Shown one piece after another: positions 16,329 to 24,489 of a stretch of 34,908 bases of DNA. The position numbers were made by a program, and so were the translations under genes. The notes under the pieces are model-generated. The model ran no database searches and was not told where the DNA came from. It saw only the letters and a list, made by a program, of their open reading frames with translations. The stretch spans positions 1 to 34,908 of the IMG/VR virus record IMGVR_UViG_3300028298_000213. One strand, written 5' to 3'. How positions within the stretch are numbered: the stretch's first letter is position 1; the number at the start of each line of letters is the position of its first letter. The DNA is from a virus.

Positions 16329-16679
16329 CTATAATAGTTTGATTGCTTCGACTAGTTTATCAATGTGAATAATATGAGTTGGATACTTTTCCTCTTTAAG
16401 TTTATCTATAGCCTGATGAAATTCTTCTGTAAAATTATTGCTTTCTTCATAATAAATAAGTATATTACGAATAAATAAGTTCTTCTCTATAATCCATTCA
16501 AAAAATGCTGTATAATTACAACCACTAATAAGCTTATAATCTAAAACCAGTAGATCACATTCTATATCGGGGATTTCTAAAAATACCCCGCACTCATATA
16601 TATTATCAACTAATTTAACATTATCTACCTTTTTAGTCTGCTTAACTAATTTCTTATTTTTACTCAATAGAACAATCAT
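16329..16679 (-). CDS. Hypothetical protein, receiver-like fold possible
   Basis: The 116-residue product shows the alternating beta-alpha pattern of a small Rossmann-like domain: MIVLLSKNKKLV, then CDLLVLDYKLISG, then RNILIYYEESN and HIIHIDKLVEAI. An aspartate at the end of the third strand (LVLDYKL) is placed like the phosphoacceptor of response-regulator receivers. The acidic pair after strand one and the later Lys-Pro are not seen, so phosphorylation is doubtful. The ATG at 16679 follows GGAG and stands 2 nt after the primase stop; the GTG at 16691 would overlap primase. Function unknown. Confidence 0.6.
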   Translation of the reverse strand: MIVLLSKNKKLVKQTKKVDNVKLVDNIYECGVFLEIPDIECDLLVLDYKLISGCNYTAFFEWIIEKNLFIRNILIYYEESNNFTEEFHQAIDKLKEEKYPTHIIHIDKLVEAIKLL

Positions 16680-16681
16680 GT

Positions 16682-17845
16682 TTACTCCCACTTTTTTACG
16701 CAGGACAAATATAATAATGAAATAGTATCCCTAATCTCTTGAATGGTCATATCACCCAGATCATTTTTGGTGGGCACGAAGTTGTATATATTATAGGTGT
16801 TTGAACAGATTTTGTCAACCTCGGCAGCACAATTTTGACCGGCGGCGTCATTATCCATAGCAATAATTATTGTCATAGCACCTGTATGATCTAATAGGTA
16901 TTTCTGTCCCTCACTAAATCCGGCCCCTAATGTTGCCAAGCCACACTGTAAACCAGCTTCTTCTAGCCTCCAAATATTACCAGGGGATTCTGTTAATATT
17001 GCTACCTTATGCTCTTTAATATGATCTTTGGCCGACCAGTAATTATATAAATATTCTTCTTTTTTAAATCCATAACTATGTTTCCACTTAGCAAACTTAT
17101 AGGCATCTTCCTCTCTCGGACAACTTGCCTTTGGATTATGCCATGTACTACATCTTTCACATTTTTCAAAGATACTACGACTAGTATGTGCTACTACTAT
17201 TTTATGTCTTTCATCATATAGTGGAACCACCGCCCTGTTAAAATGGTTAATATCTCTAGGGTCTGCACATAGTCCAACATCATATTTATCTAATATAGTA
17301 GGATGGAAACCACGATCAAGAAAATATGGAGCTGGAATAGTAAGATTTGCCCTAGCTTCTGTGCGAGATAATCCGGTGGTTGTTTTATTACCTCTATTAT
17401 ACATCGCCACCTGTTTAACAAACTGACTTTTCTCCAGGGCGGCGAAATCTATATCTATATCTTGATAGTTCTCATTTAAGCAGTTAGAAATAAAATCTAG
17501 TGTTTCACCAAAAGTAGCGGTTTTATCTCCCGGTCCTGTCCACTCATATTTAATATGAGATAATACTCCCCTAATAAATCCTATAGGGGAACCAACAAAG
17601 TGCTTCTCACACTGATTAGTTCTACATTTCCAATTACCTATATATGTTTCACCAGTATGGTATATATTTAAAGCATTACTTTTATCGCCCCCGTGTATGG
17701 GGCATTTACCAACCCACATTCTATTTGTGCGTTGTAGATCAATATGGAGACACTCTTGAACTTCTTCAAAACGCTCCATTATACGACTACATAAAGCACT
17801 TAATTGCTGTTGGTTAATCTGCGTCGAACGGGATGTCGTTTTCAT
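16682..17845 (-). CDS. DnaG-type DNA primase
   Basis: This primase would lay down RNA primers on the template exposed by the helicase encoded next to it. The N-terminal zinc-binding domain shows GKCPIHGGDKS, then WKCRTNQCEKHF (CHC2-type). The TOPRIM fold follows in the second half with ILTESPGNIW (the catalytic Glu) and IAMDNDAAGQ (D-x-D-x-x-G). The total of 387 aa is shorter than cellular DnaG because the helicase-interacting C-terminal domain is missing. I chose the ATG at 17845, which follows GAAGG; a GTG six nt earlier is also possible. The 5' end overlaps the helicase gene by 32 nt. A host-type promoter lies inside the 3' end. Confidence 0.92.
   Translation of the reverse strand: MKTTSRSTQINQQQLSALCSRIMERFEEVQECLHIDLQRTNRMWVGKCPIHGGDKSNALNIYHTGETYIGNWKCRTNQCEKHFVGSPIGFIRGVLSHIKYEWTGPGDKTATFGETLDFISNCLNENYQDIDIDFAALEKSQFVKQVAMYNRGNKTTTGLSRTEARANLTIPAPYFLDRGFHPTILDKYDVGLCADPRDINHFNRAVVPLYDERHKIVVAHTSRSIFEKCERCSTWHNPKASCPREEDAYKFAKWKHSYGFKKEEYLYNYWSAKDHIKEHKVAILTESPGNIWRLEEAGLQCGLATLGAGFSEGQKYLLDHTGAMTIIIAMDNDAAGQNCAAEVDKICSNTYNIYNFVPTKNDLGDMTIQEIRDTISLLYLSCVKKWE
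16790..16818 (-). promoter_or_regulatory. Consensus host-type promoter inside primase gene
   Basis: On the minus strand TTGACA (16818-16813) and TATAAT (16795-16790) are separated by 17 nt, a perfect sigma-70 match. It lies about 110 nt before the end of primase and would drive the receiver-like gene, dNMP kinase and genes beyond. The bases also encode the primase, so chance is possible. Confidence 0.5.
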
Positions 17846-19280
17846 CTTCACCTTCTGTTACAAAACCTTCATCATCAGCATTTTTATGGGCTGAAATCTC
17901 AAGTTTGGTTTTACCCTCTTTAATTCTACCAAATTTGCCAAACATATGACAGTTAATATAGTCTCCGTCATCTAATCCACAACCATGACGGGCTACCACT
18001 GGGACCAATTTACGGTTTCCACTTTTAACTCCATCTTCTGCAATTTCTTCATCAGACTTCTTCTTATATATGGTAAAATTACTACATAACCACACTATTC
18101 TATCACTACCGGATGCCGTATCGGTCCCTTCTTTAGTAATACCATCTCTATTTAACTGCATAAATGCAAGACATGGTATTTTATAACGGACCATGAAGTT
18201 ATGTAGACTACTCATCATAAAACCTAATAATTGAAATTCTGCTAAATCATCTAATCCAGCAGTATCCATTAGTTTAAGATAATCATATATAATAACACAC
18301 TTTTTTGCAGTCCCATCTGGATTTAAACCAACCTCTTTAGCAATCCAGCGGCGCATTAATGCTAACTGTTCTTCAAATGGTTTACCAGCTATACTCTTAT
18401 GATAATACGGTAAAGATTTAAGTTTTTTGGCATTTTCCAATACTTTATTTTTAATATTAGGATATTTACCAAATTGTCCGGTTTCTATATCTTCAATAGG
18501 TACATCTGACATATTAGCCAGAATACGGTTTTGATGATCTTCTTTAATCATTTCCGTATCCATATTTAATACAGGAATTTTTATATTTTCGGCAATATAA
18601 AGACCTATATTATCTGATAATAATGTTTTTCCAATTTTTGGTCTAGCACCTATTACATTAATAGTGGCCTCTCTTAACCCACCGCCTATACTTGCATCAT
18701 ATATTGGAAATCCTGTAGGTACACCCATTTGAGTTACTGGGTTTTCCGCTAATATCCTTAATCTTTCCTCTGCATCATTACCCATACTATCTGGGGCTTC
18801 TGATTGATCGTTAAGTAGGGAGGTAAAATTAAATATGGTATCTTCGGCAATACCCAAAATTTGGGCAATTCTTTCATCGCCCTTAATTTCCAATAGTTTT
18901 TGTTGGACACCCTCAAGCTGACTATGTAATAATTTGCCGATTTCCAACTTTCTAATTTTAGCGGCAAATTTTCTGACATTAGATAGTTCAATCGGAAAGT
19001 TCATTATGGCTTGAAGATGTAATAATTCTTCTTTTTTAGCCAGAATATAACTTGCGCCCAACTCATGTGCTGCTGCCTGAATAAGAGCAACGTCAATTTT
19101 AGCATTATCATCTGCCTTCATTATATGGGTGAGGCAGCGATAAATTAAACCATTAGGTTCAGTATTAAAAGTGGCCTCACTAAGCATATCGGCCACATCA
19201 TAATATGCGTCTGCGCCATATCTACAAATTCCAGCTAATACAGCGCGTTCTGATGGTGGATCACTAAAAACTATTGACAT
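17814..19280 (-). CDS. DnaB-type replicative DNA helicase
   Basis: This 488-residue hexameric helicase of the DnaB family unwinds the fork. The N-terminal part begins PPSERAVLAGICRYG and contains the helical domain typical of DnaB. The RecA-like domain carries Walker A GARPKIGKT (about residues 211-219), NMDTEM just after it, a Walker B-like strand CVIIYDYLKLMD, and AFMQLNRDGI. The ATG at 19280 is preferred over a TTG at 19304, because AGGAAGAAG lies between them. The protein ends EGEDENDIPFDAD, unexpectedly like the acidic tail of an SSB. It overlaps the primase gene, matching the usual helicase-primase pairing. Confidence 0.93.
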   Translation of the reverse strand: MSIVFSDPPSERAVLAGICRYGADAYYDVADMLSEATFNTEPNGLIYRCLTHIMKADDNAKIDVALIQAAAHELGASYILAKKEELLHLQAIMNFPIELSNVRKFAAKIRKLEIGKLLHSQLEGVQQKLLEIKGDERIAQILGIAEDTIFNFTSLLNDQSEAPDSMGNDAEERLRILAENPVTQMGVPTGFPIYDASIGGGLREATINVIGARPKIGKTLLSDNIGLYIAENIKIPVLNMDTEMIKEDHQNRILANMSDVPIEDIETGQFGKYPNIKNKVLENAKKLKSLPYYHKSIAGKPFEEQLALMRRWIAKEVGLNPDGTAKKCVIIYDYLKLMDTAGLDDLAEFQLLGFMMSSLHNFMVRYKIPCLAFMQLNRDGITKEGTDTASGSDRIVWLCSNFTIYKKKSDEEIAEDGVKSGNRKLVPVVARHGCGLDDGDYINCHMFGKFGRIKEGKTKLEISAHKNADDEGFVTEGEDENDIPFDAD

Positions 19281-19282
19281 AT

Positions 19283-19822
19283 TTATCTTCTTCCTATAAT
19301 ACAACTATCACACGTAAATAATACGGAACCATCATCTGGATCAATCATTACTGTACTTGGTGACACAATATGAGCGCGTCCACATTTTTGACAACACACC
19401 TCCCATAGTTCTGCATCTGTACGTCTAGGTGTTATTTGATTATTACCTGATAGTTTTTTATCAATAACTGTATCATTTTTGAACATTTTAGCTTCCGCCA
19501 TTTTGAGAAAGTTATTACTACGTTTAGCGGAAGTGTCAAAAGATTCGGTACGACACTGTTTGCCGTGTTTTCCATGAACCTCACCAGTCTGGTTCATTAC
19601 TCTACCAACCTTGCGGATTCTGGGTTGCCCCTTGACCGGTTCTGGGGTTTCTTCTATTATAGGTTTTTTTCGGGTTTTGTCAACCTTTAGGGTCTTTTTG
19701 ACACGCTTTTTATAGGGTTTTCGTGCCTTTTTAGGTTTTTCAGATGGACACGGTTGAGAAACGGCAGACAGTGTTGAAACTATCATTTGTTTAATCATTT
19801 CTAAATCTTTTTCGTCTAACAT
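19283..19822 (-). CDS. Basic protein with C-terminal zinc ribbon
   Basis: Not recognised as a named family. Residues 25-75 are very rich in Lys and Arg (KPKKARKPYKKRVKKTLK), which suggests nucleic-acid binding. The C-terminal 45 residues carry CCQKCGRAH and CDSCIIG, two Cys pairs of a zinc ribbon. It lies 2 nt upstream of the helicase start, a place where helicase loaders are often encoded, but no loader motif is visible. A host-type promoter sequence is embedded in the basic region. Confidence 0.65.
   Translation of the reverse strand: MLDEKDLEMIKQMIVSTLSAVSQPCPSEKPKKARKPYKKRVKKTLKVDKTRKKPIIEETPEPVKGQPRIRKVGRVMNQTGEVHGKHGKQCRTESFDTSAKRSNNFLKMAEAKMFKNDTVIDKKLSGNNQITPRRTDAELWEVCCQKCGRAHIVSPSTVMIDPDDGSVLFTCDSCIIGRR
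19656..19683 (-). promoter_or_regulatory. Consensus host-type promoter inside the gene before dnaB
   Basis: On the minus strand TTGACA (19683-19678) is followed by 16 nt and TATAAT (19661-19656). It begins TTGACAAAACCC, the same 12 bases as the promoter at 26261. It would drive helicase and primase, and also the C-terminal zinc-ribbon part of its host gene. It lies in coding sequence for the Lys-rich region. Confidence 0.5.
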
Positions 19823-19824
19823 AA

Positions 19825-20328
19825 TTATCCTCTCGCCATTTGTGATTTAGCCATTTGCATATTCTTCATAGCGTCGGCTATATGTTTAATTGATGTGGCT
19901 AGAAATTCCAGCCTTTGAGTGCGTTGTTCCGCATAGGTAACAATTTTTTGTAAAGAGTCGGCATAGGCGTTTTCTTTAATAATTAGGGCTACTTTAACAT
20001 CAAATTTGGTAAATTTATCATAGTCGCCCAATGATTTAGCTATGGTGTCGGTCAACTGTTGTTTTGCCCATATAACCCTGGCTTTTTCGCGGTTATACAA
20101 ACGCTGTAAATAAAATGAATATTGCGCTAATCGAGTTCCAATTTCAGCACAGTTCTCAGCCTGTAACGCTTCCATACCTTTTCGGTCAAGATTTAGATAA
20201 GATTCTAATTCTTCCTCTGTACCAGGAGATTTACAGGTCGGAAGCCCACTTTTCTTTTCGTAATCATCTAATATGGAATCTATTTTAACGAGTTTGTCTT
20301 TGGCAGTTATATGAGTTTGTTCTTCCAT
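19825..20328 (-). CDS. UvsY-like recombination mediator (candidate)
   Basis: The 167-residue, mostly helical protein has the layout of T4 UvsY, which loads UvsX recombinase onto SSB-coated DNA. A helix RLAQYSFYLQRLYNREKARV is followed by AKQQLTDTIAK, then DVKVALIIKENAYADSLQKI, and a final helix with LATSIKHIADAMKNMQMA. The last resembles the UvsY C-terminal stretch around AIKHIQDMR. It is slightly longer than the T4 protein (137 aa), with an extra acidic N-terminal segment. Two genes upstream is the UvsX/RecA-like recombinase. The start lies inside the previous gene (22-nt overlap). The assignment is by pattern and context, not a strong motif. Confidence 0.55.
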   Translation of the reverse strand: MEEQTHITAKDKLVKIDSILDDYEKKSGLPTCKSPGTEEELESYLNLDRKGMEALQAENCAEIGTRLAQYSFYLQRLYNREKARVIWAKQQLTDTIAKSLGDYDKFTKFDVKVALIIKENAYADSLQKIVTYAEQRTQRLEFLATSIKHIADAMKNMQMAKSQMARG

Positions 20329-20720
20329 TCTTCTATACTTTCGTTATGAAGGAATTTTATCAGAGAAATATTATTTAAATTACACCATGTTTCCTTATCT
20401 TCATCTCGTTGTTTAGAATTAATAAATCCTCTTAACGTCTTATGAAAGTGAGGAATATATGTGTCATGTTGTTGCCCTTGTATCTCCACCGCCATTCTTC
20501 TTAAAGGTAAATAGAAATCAAGGAATAATTGCTGTGTTCGACTAATTGGTATGGGCACTTCTTCTAATATTGTCATTGTGGGGTATAGGTCTTGTAATAG
20601 TTTGCGCGCATCCAGGTGTAATGACGACCTATTTTCTATACCAAAAGCTATACCGGCACCTATACCATATCCTTGTAAACTCCAAATATGTTGACCACCA
20701 TCTAAGTCACGAACCTTCAT
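20307..20720 (-). CDS. Vsr/DUF559-like PD-(D/E)XK nuclease
   Basis: The 137-residue protein ends in a compact nuclease-like core: LFLDFYLPLRRMAVEIQGQQ gives the acidic strand and the E-x-Q catalytic strand, followed by H-D. A helix with KQRDEDKETWCNLNNISLIK then matches the R-D-x-x-K and final strand of Vsr-like enzymes. The N-terminal 60 residues (MKVRDLDGGQHIW, then YGIGAGIAFGIENRSSLH) may recognise DNA. Phages use such nucleases for repair, processing or homing; the sequence does not decide. It is joined to its neighbours by ATGA and by a 22-nt overlap in the recombination cluster. Confidence 0.65.
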   Translation of the reverse strand: MKVRDLDGGQHIWSLQGYGIGAGIAFGIENRSSLHLDARKLLQDLYPTMTILEEVPIPISRTQQLFLDFYLPLRRMAVEIQGQQHDTYIPHFHKTLRGFINSKQRDEDKETWCNLNNISLIKFLHNESIEEWKNKLI

Positions 20721-20944
20721 TTTGCTATCTCCTGTCTTGCTTGATGAATGGTTTTTCCTATAAAAATTAATTCATCAGTACTAAACCAACCATCAACAAT
20801 AAATTTATCTCCTTGTATAGCATCAGCAATACATAAATATCCTGGTATTTCATCTCTAATAATTGATAGATTTATCTTTGTTTGATTAGAAATCTTTGGA
20901 TCACTAGCCCAATTTTTACATTTATCATAATTATAATTATTCAT
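20717..20944 (-). CDS. Small hypothetical protein
   Basis: A 75-residue protein without recognised domain. It contains LSIIRDEIPGYLCIADAI and a C-terminal helix TIHQARQEIAK. It has ATGA overlaps with the recombinase gene upstream and the nuclease gene downstream, so it is clearly translated as part of that set. Function unknown. Confidence 0.65.
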   Translation of the reverse strand: MNNYNYDKCKNWASDPKISNQTKINLSIIRDEIPGYLCIADAIQGDKFIVDGWFSTDELIFIGKTIHQARQEIAK

Positions 20945-22053
20945 ACCATTCCTAACATTTCTCTTATTTTAGAATAAATAGCCTCAACACCATTTGGTAT
21001 ATTTCTAATTAATTCACAGGCTTTTTCTGCCCCTTGTGCTTTTTGACCATCAAACATTGGAAATGTATACCATGCACCACCTTGTTCAATTATTCCAAGA
21101 TCAACACCCATAGTAAATACTTCTTTAGCCACATCAATACCAATACCATAGCGAACAAAACTTGTAGTCTGCTGTCCTGGTGGAATATACGTTGCGGTAT
21201 TAAGACATTGCCACACACCTTCTTGACCTATTTGTGGACCTTCTGTATATGCTAACCACGGTTTATGATATAAGCATTTTAGCTTTACATCTACTTGATA
21301 GGCTATCGCCTGACCTGATTTCTCCTTCCATAATGAATTGCCCATACCTGGATTACCCATAATATGAGTTATACCAACTACTATACAATTATTCACTGGT
21401 ACTACATTACACACTTTACGACAGAACTTAGCAAGTGCTTTAGCTCCATCAGCGCGTTGCATATCAGCCATAGTGCCGGTTTTTTCAGCTTCGGTACATA
21501 ATGCAGAGTAAGAGTCTATAATATGAATAGAACCGGGTTTTTCATTAATAAATTGGTCTGCTATTTCAAGATAGTCGGCGGCACTAAGAATATGTCCAGG
21601 GGTTGATTGAACAATATGAAAACGATCACGGTTTAAATGGGGTATTCCCGCAAGATCACGTTCTTTTAATCTACCTTCGATAGCATAGAAATATACCTCT
21701 CGGCCTTTTGGACAACATTCGCCGCCATATTTGGGGTCTTGTGCTGTCGCCGCGAAATATAAAGCCGTTGTTGTTTTTGCGCACTTAGGTTGACCAGTTA
21801 ATGTAAGCCACCCACCTTCTACCATACCACCAGTGATACTATCAAGTGCTGGACTAATTGGTATGACTACTGACTTTTTATCAAATATATATTGGGCATT
21901 TACTAATACATTATCACCAAACTGTTTTTTAACATTAGCCTCAACTGATAGTTTCTTTTCTTTCTTTTCTTTTACTACCTCTCCCTCTTTTTGTTCTGCG
22001 CCTTCTACTACTTCCACAACTTCTTCATTTGTATTCTTTTTTGGTCTACCCAT
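20941..22053 (-). CDS. UvsX/RecA-like recombinase
   Basis: This 370-residue ATP-dependent strand-exchange protein would drive phage recombination and repair. After an acidic and basic N-terminal tail (residues 1-40), the ATPase core starts near residue 60. Walker A is GQPKCAKT (87-94), where the usual second Gly is Ala; T4 UvsX also deviates here. YAIEG (123-127) supplies the likely catalytic Glu, and SIHIIDSYSAL holds the Walker B Asp180. GITHIMGN resembles the L1-proximal strand. The gene overlaps genes on both sides, and its neighbours include a UvsY-like candidate and a nuclease, forming a recombination module just upstream of helicase and primase. Confidence 0.88.
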   Translation of the reverse strand: MGRPKKNTNEEVVEVVEGAEQKEGEVVKEKKEKKLSVEANVKKQFGDNVLVNAQYIFDKKSVVIPISPALDSITGGMVEGGWLTLTGQPKCAKTTTALYFAATAQDPKYGGECCPKGREVYFYAIEGRLKERDLAGIPHLNRDRFHIVQSTPGHILSAADYLEIADQFINEKPGSIHIIDSYSALCTEAEKTGTMADMQRADGAKALAKFCRKVCNVVPVNNCIVVGITHIMGNPGMGNSLWKEKSGQAIAYQVDVKLKCLYHKPWLAYTEGPQIGQEGVWQCLNTATYIPPGQQTTSFVRYGIGIDVAKEVFTMGVDLGIIEQGGAWYTFPMFDGQKAQGAEKACELIRNIPNGVEAIYSKIREMLGMV

Positions 22054-22489
22054 CGTCTAACTCCATTAATTTGCTCAATTTAGTTTGTTTAACTCTTTGT
22101 TCTGGTATTTTCACCGTTTGAGATCGCAATTCGGCTATATTAGCAGAAACACCCTCTTTAGTTTTAACCGTATCTAATAAGACCTGCGCCTGTTTTATTT
22201 GAGGTTCCACCCAGTTAGGTCGAAGATTATCTATCTTTTTCTCCTGCACAACCTGTAAAATAGCCTTAGCTGAATATTTTTTAAGAAGGGCATAGGTTAT
22301 TCTTAGTTGGCCCTTATATAGGGCTTCCCATTCTGGAAGATTCCAAAAATTAACAGGCAAATCTTTCTTTTGTTTTCGCGCAGATTGCTCTAGTACAGTT
22401 TCTATTATATACTGCGCTGCCGTCACCCATCCACCAGGAGAATATCGAGATGGATAACGAGATTTTTCAGTCTGTGTTTTAGCGGCCAT
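22046..22489 (-). CDS. Hypothetical protein upstream of recombinase
   Basis: A 147-residue basic protein, not recognised. It has an aromatic N-terminus (RYPSRYSPGGWVTAAQYIIE), a middle part with NFWNLPEWEALYKGQLRITY and a predicted helical remainder ending TKLSKLMELDDG. It overlaps the recombinase start by 8 nt and is separated from the upstream HTH gene by one base. A role as a recombination or replication accessory is suggested only by position. Confidence 0.65.
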   Translation of the reverse strand: MAAKTQTEKSRYPSRYSPGGWVTAAQYIIETVLEQSARKQKKDLPVNFWNLPEWEALYKGQLRITYALLKKYSAKAILQVVQEKKIDNLRPNWVEPQIKQAQVLLDTVKTKEGVSANIAELRSQTVKIPEQRVKQTKLSKLMELDDG

Positions 22490-22490
22490 A

Positions 22491-22925
22491 TTACTCTACT
22501 AATTCTCCATCGGCATTATAAATATGGCCCCTAGCAGTCCTTGATCTATTTGGACCCATTTCTTTTAAGAACTCATCACCAACTTGGGATGCTGCTGATG
22601 TCATTACAGCTACACCGGGTTTACCACCAGCAGTTGTGCGGGCCATTGTCAACTTAGCCTGTCCTTTTGGTAGTTTTCTAACTTTTGTCAGGTCTGGCTT
22701 AATCATTTTGGGCGTTTCCTCAACGATTTCGTCTGGTTTTACGATTTCTATTTGTGAGGTTTGTACTTTTGCTATTGTGGTATGAATTTTATCTAATTCA
22801 CCATCTACATAGTTTTGTACACACTTCTCAGTTCTATTTAAAAGTTTAGCTATTTCATTTGGTGTTTTACCTGAGTGTAAGGCACCTTGAATAGTATATT
22901 TTTCTGTTTGTGATAATTTAGCCAT
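22491..22925 (-). CDS. HTH-containing hypothetical protein
   Basis: Residues 1-45 (LSQTEKYTIQGALHSGKTPN, then IAKLLNRTEKCVQNYV) form a clear helix-turn-helix of the resolvase or sigma region 4 type. The remaining 100 residues are low in hydrophobics and probably flexible, with a conserved-looking end SRTARGHIYNADGELVE. It could be a small phage DNA-binding regulator. It overlaps the upstream gene by 8 nt. There is no further evidence of function. Confidence 0.65.
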   Translation of the reverse strand: MAKLSQTEKYTIQGALHSGKTPNEIAKLLNRTEKCVQNYVDGELDKIHTTIAKVQTSQIEIVKPDEIVEETPKMIKPDLTKVRKLPKGQAKLTMARTTAGGKPGVAVMTSAASQVGDEFLKEMGPNRSRTARGHIYNADGELVE

Positions 22926-23298
22926 TTATTTTCTCCGATTCTATGTTTTGATTTATTATTACTTCTTTAAGCAATATACCACTTTTCGATCTTAATTGTT
23001 TTATAATTTTATCACCGGTATTTATTTTAGTATTCAATTTTATAATATCACCATCTTTTATAGCGGTATTTATATCTGCTTCATCAAATGGTAAATCTTT
23101 ATAGATAACTGGTTTCTTAGTAGGTATATTTAAGCCAAGTTTATCACCTAGGGCTTCTCTATAAGCAATTTTACCAATAATTTTAGTATATATTGGTCCA
23201 TAACCAAAGATAAACCATCCACCCTTTTGTACGATTGACAATACAGATGGTTTTGTGGTCTGTTCATCTTCATACCATTCTTTATATTTAATTATCAC
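22918..23298 (-). CDS. Hypothetical protein
   Basis: A 126-residue protein of unknown function. It has a beta-rich start (KGGWFIFGYGPIYTKIIGK) and a later strand pair around GDIIKLNTKINTGDKIIKQL. The 8-nt and 11-nt overlaps with neighbours show it belongs to the same translated series. No catalytic, metal-binding or membrane segment was found. Confidence 0.6.
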   Translation of the reverse strand: MIIKYKEWYEDEQTTKPSVLSIVQKGGWFIFGYGPIYTKIIGKIAYREALGDKLGLNIPTKKPVIYKDLPFDEADINTAIKDGDIIKLNTKINTGDKIIKQLRSKSGILLKEVIINQNIESEKING

Positions 23299-23599
23299 TT
23301 GTCTTCTCCGATTCTGTTTTAAAATTTAACCAAAGTGTCTCTGGTAATTTAGCATTAAGAATATCATGCCATATATTTCGCCACTCGTTTGCGGCATTTG
23401 TCCATTCTTCACTTTCATTATTCCAGTCTCCACCACCTGCATTGACAATAATACCCCATGCTGATTGTAGATGATCTAATAACGGATCAATGACCTGTGC
23501 TATTCCTATTGCCATATCTGCATCCATCTCTTTATTAGATGTGGTTGGTTGACACCATGATTGAGCCGCAATTTGTAATGCTATTTGATTATTTTTCAT
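23288..23599 (-). CDS. Small hypothetical protein
   Basis: A 103-residue acidic, Trp-rich protein (segments SAWGIIVNAGGGDWNN and EEWTNAANEWRNIWHDIL) without recognised family. I take the ATG at 23599, which forms an ATGA overlap with the HNH gene stop and follows GGGGAGG; earlier in-frame starts would place this Shine-Dalgarno inside the gene. Since the HNH gene upstream is a mobile unit, this gene was probably next to the gene at 24490 before that insertion. Confidence 0.6.
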   Translation of the reverse strand: MKNNQIALQIAAQSWCQPTTSNKEMDADMAIGIAQVIDPLLDHLQSAWGIIVNAGGGDWNNESEEWTNAANEWRNIWHDILNAKLPETLWLNFKTESEKTSDN

Positions 23600-24435
23600 T
23601 GTTTTCCTCCCCATTCGTGATTTTCTTTTCTTTTTATGAATTGACAATTCATACATAATACCTGAAATTCTTTTGGATAATTATTTTTCTTTAACCAGCT
23701 ATAAGAATAGTTTTTATTTTCTTTTCTATGTTTTGCACCATTCCCGTTTATATGGTCGATACTTAAACATCTTAAATCTGTTTCTTTACATATATTACAT
23801 TTTGGTATACCATTAGCATAATGAGATAAAATTTCTATTTTTAATTTTTTATCCCATGCTGTTTTATTTAATGATTTTTTATTATCTATCTTATTTATTT
23901 TACATTCTTTATTTTCTATTTTTTTAACCCATTGACAATTCATACACAATACTTGAAATCCATTAGGATAATTATTTCTTTTTAACCACAAATAAAAATT
24001 TTTACCATAACCAACGGTTTTACAGTGCTGTTTACCACCGCCTTTTATATGGTCAATAGTTAAATATGTGATATTTGTTTTATTGCATTTACTACATTTT
24101 ATTTCTTTTTTACAGTAATTAGATAAAACATCTTTTTTAAGTTGTTCTGATCTTAATTTATCGTATTGTTGTAGGTGAGATTTATTTATTTTACGATAAT
24201 CTCTATTTTGTTCTAGTCTTTTCTTTTTGTGTTTGTAATAATCATCTACATGTTGCTGACGAATATTTTCTATATTAAATGCCCTTCTTTCTATAAATCT
24301 ATCTTTTATTTTTTTAATATTAGTTTTGTAATATTTTTTATGATATATCTTTATACATAATGGACATTGATTCCCAATAGAACCTCTACAACCTTTTTCA
24401 AATTTTGTTTTACATTTACTGCATTGTATAATCAT
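23596..24435 (-). CDS. Double-HNH homing-type endonuclease
   Basis: A 279-residue paralogue of the protein at 2433-3077. It has an N-terminal CSKCKTKF and CPLC zinc knuckle, then a Lys-rich helical linker (residues 40-115). Two HNH modules follow: CSKCNKTNI with TIDHIKGGGKQH and VLCMNCQW (about 125-185), and CNICKETDL with SIDHINGNGAKHR and VLCMNCQF (about 212-270). Each has the KNNYP or RNNYP turn of the family. It is preceded by the GGTGTATAAT promoter at 24475 and its stop overlaps the next ATG, so it forms a promoter-plus-gene cassette in the middle of a gene series. Confidence 0.85.
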   Translation of the reverse strand: MIIQCSKCKTKFEKGCRGSIGNQCPLCIKIYHKKYYKTNIKKIKDRFIERRAFNIENIRQQHVDDYYKHKKKRLEQNRDYRKINKSHLQQYDKLRSEQLKKDVLSNYCKKEIKCSKCNKTNITYLTIDHIKGGGKQHCKTVGYGKNFYLWLKRNNYPNGFQVLCMNCQWVKKIENKECKINKIDNKKSLNKTAWDKKLKIEILSHYANGIPKCNICKETDLRCLSIDHINGNGAKHRKENKNYSYSWLKKNNYPKEFQVLCMNCQFIKRKENHEWGGKQ

Positions 24436-24474
24436 TTTAAGTATCCTTATTAATTACAACATTATACCCATTGG

Positions 24475-24489
24475 ATTATACACCAAAAG
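24475..24489 (-). promoter_or_regulatory. Phage-type promoter motif before HNH gene
   Basis: The minus strand reads CTTTTGGTGTATAAT, identical over 15 bases to 9701-9715. The TAG stop of the gene upstream directly abuts the motif, and the HNH ATG is 39 nt downstream. A second TATAAT (24466-24461) lies in the short leader. Confidence 0.65.

Noticed and set aside
16329-16679. True response-regulator receiver
   Set aside because: Only the aspartate strand fits; the acidic pair and the conserved Lys of receivers were not found.
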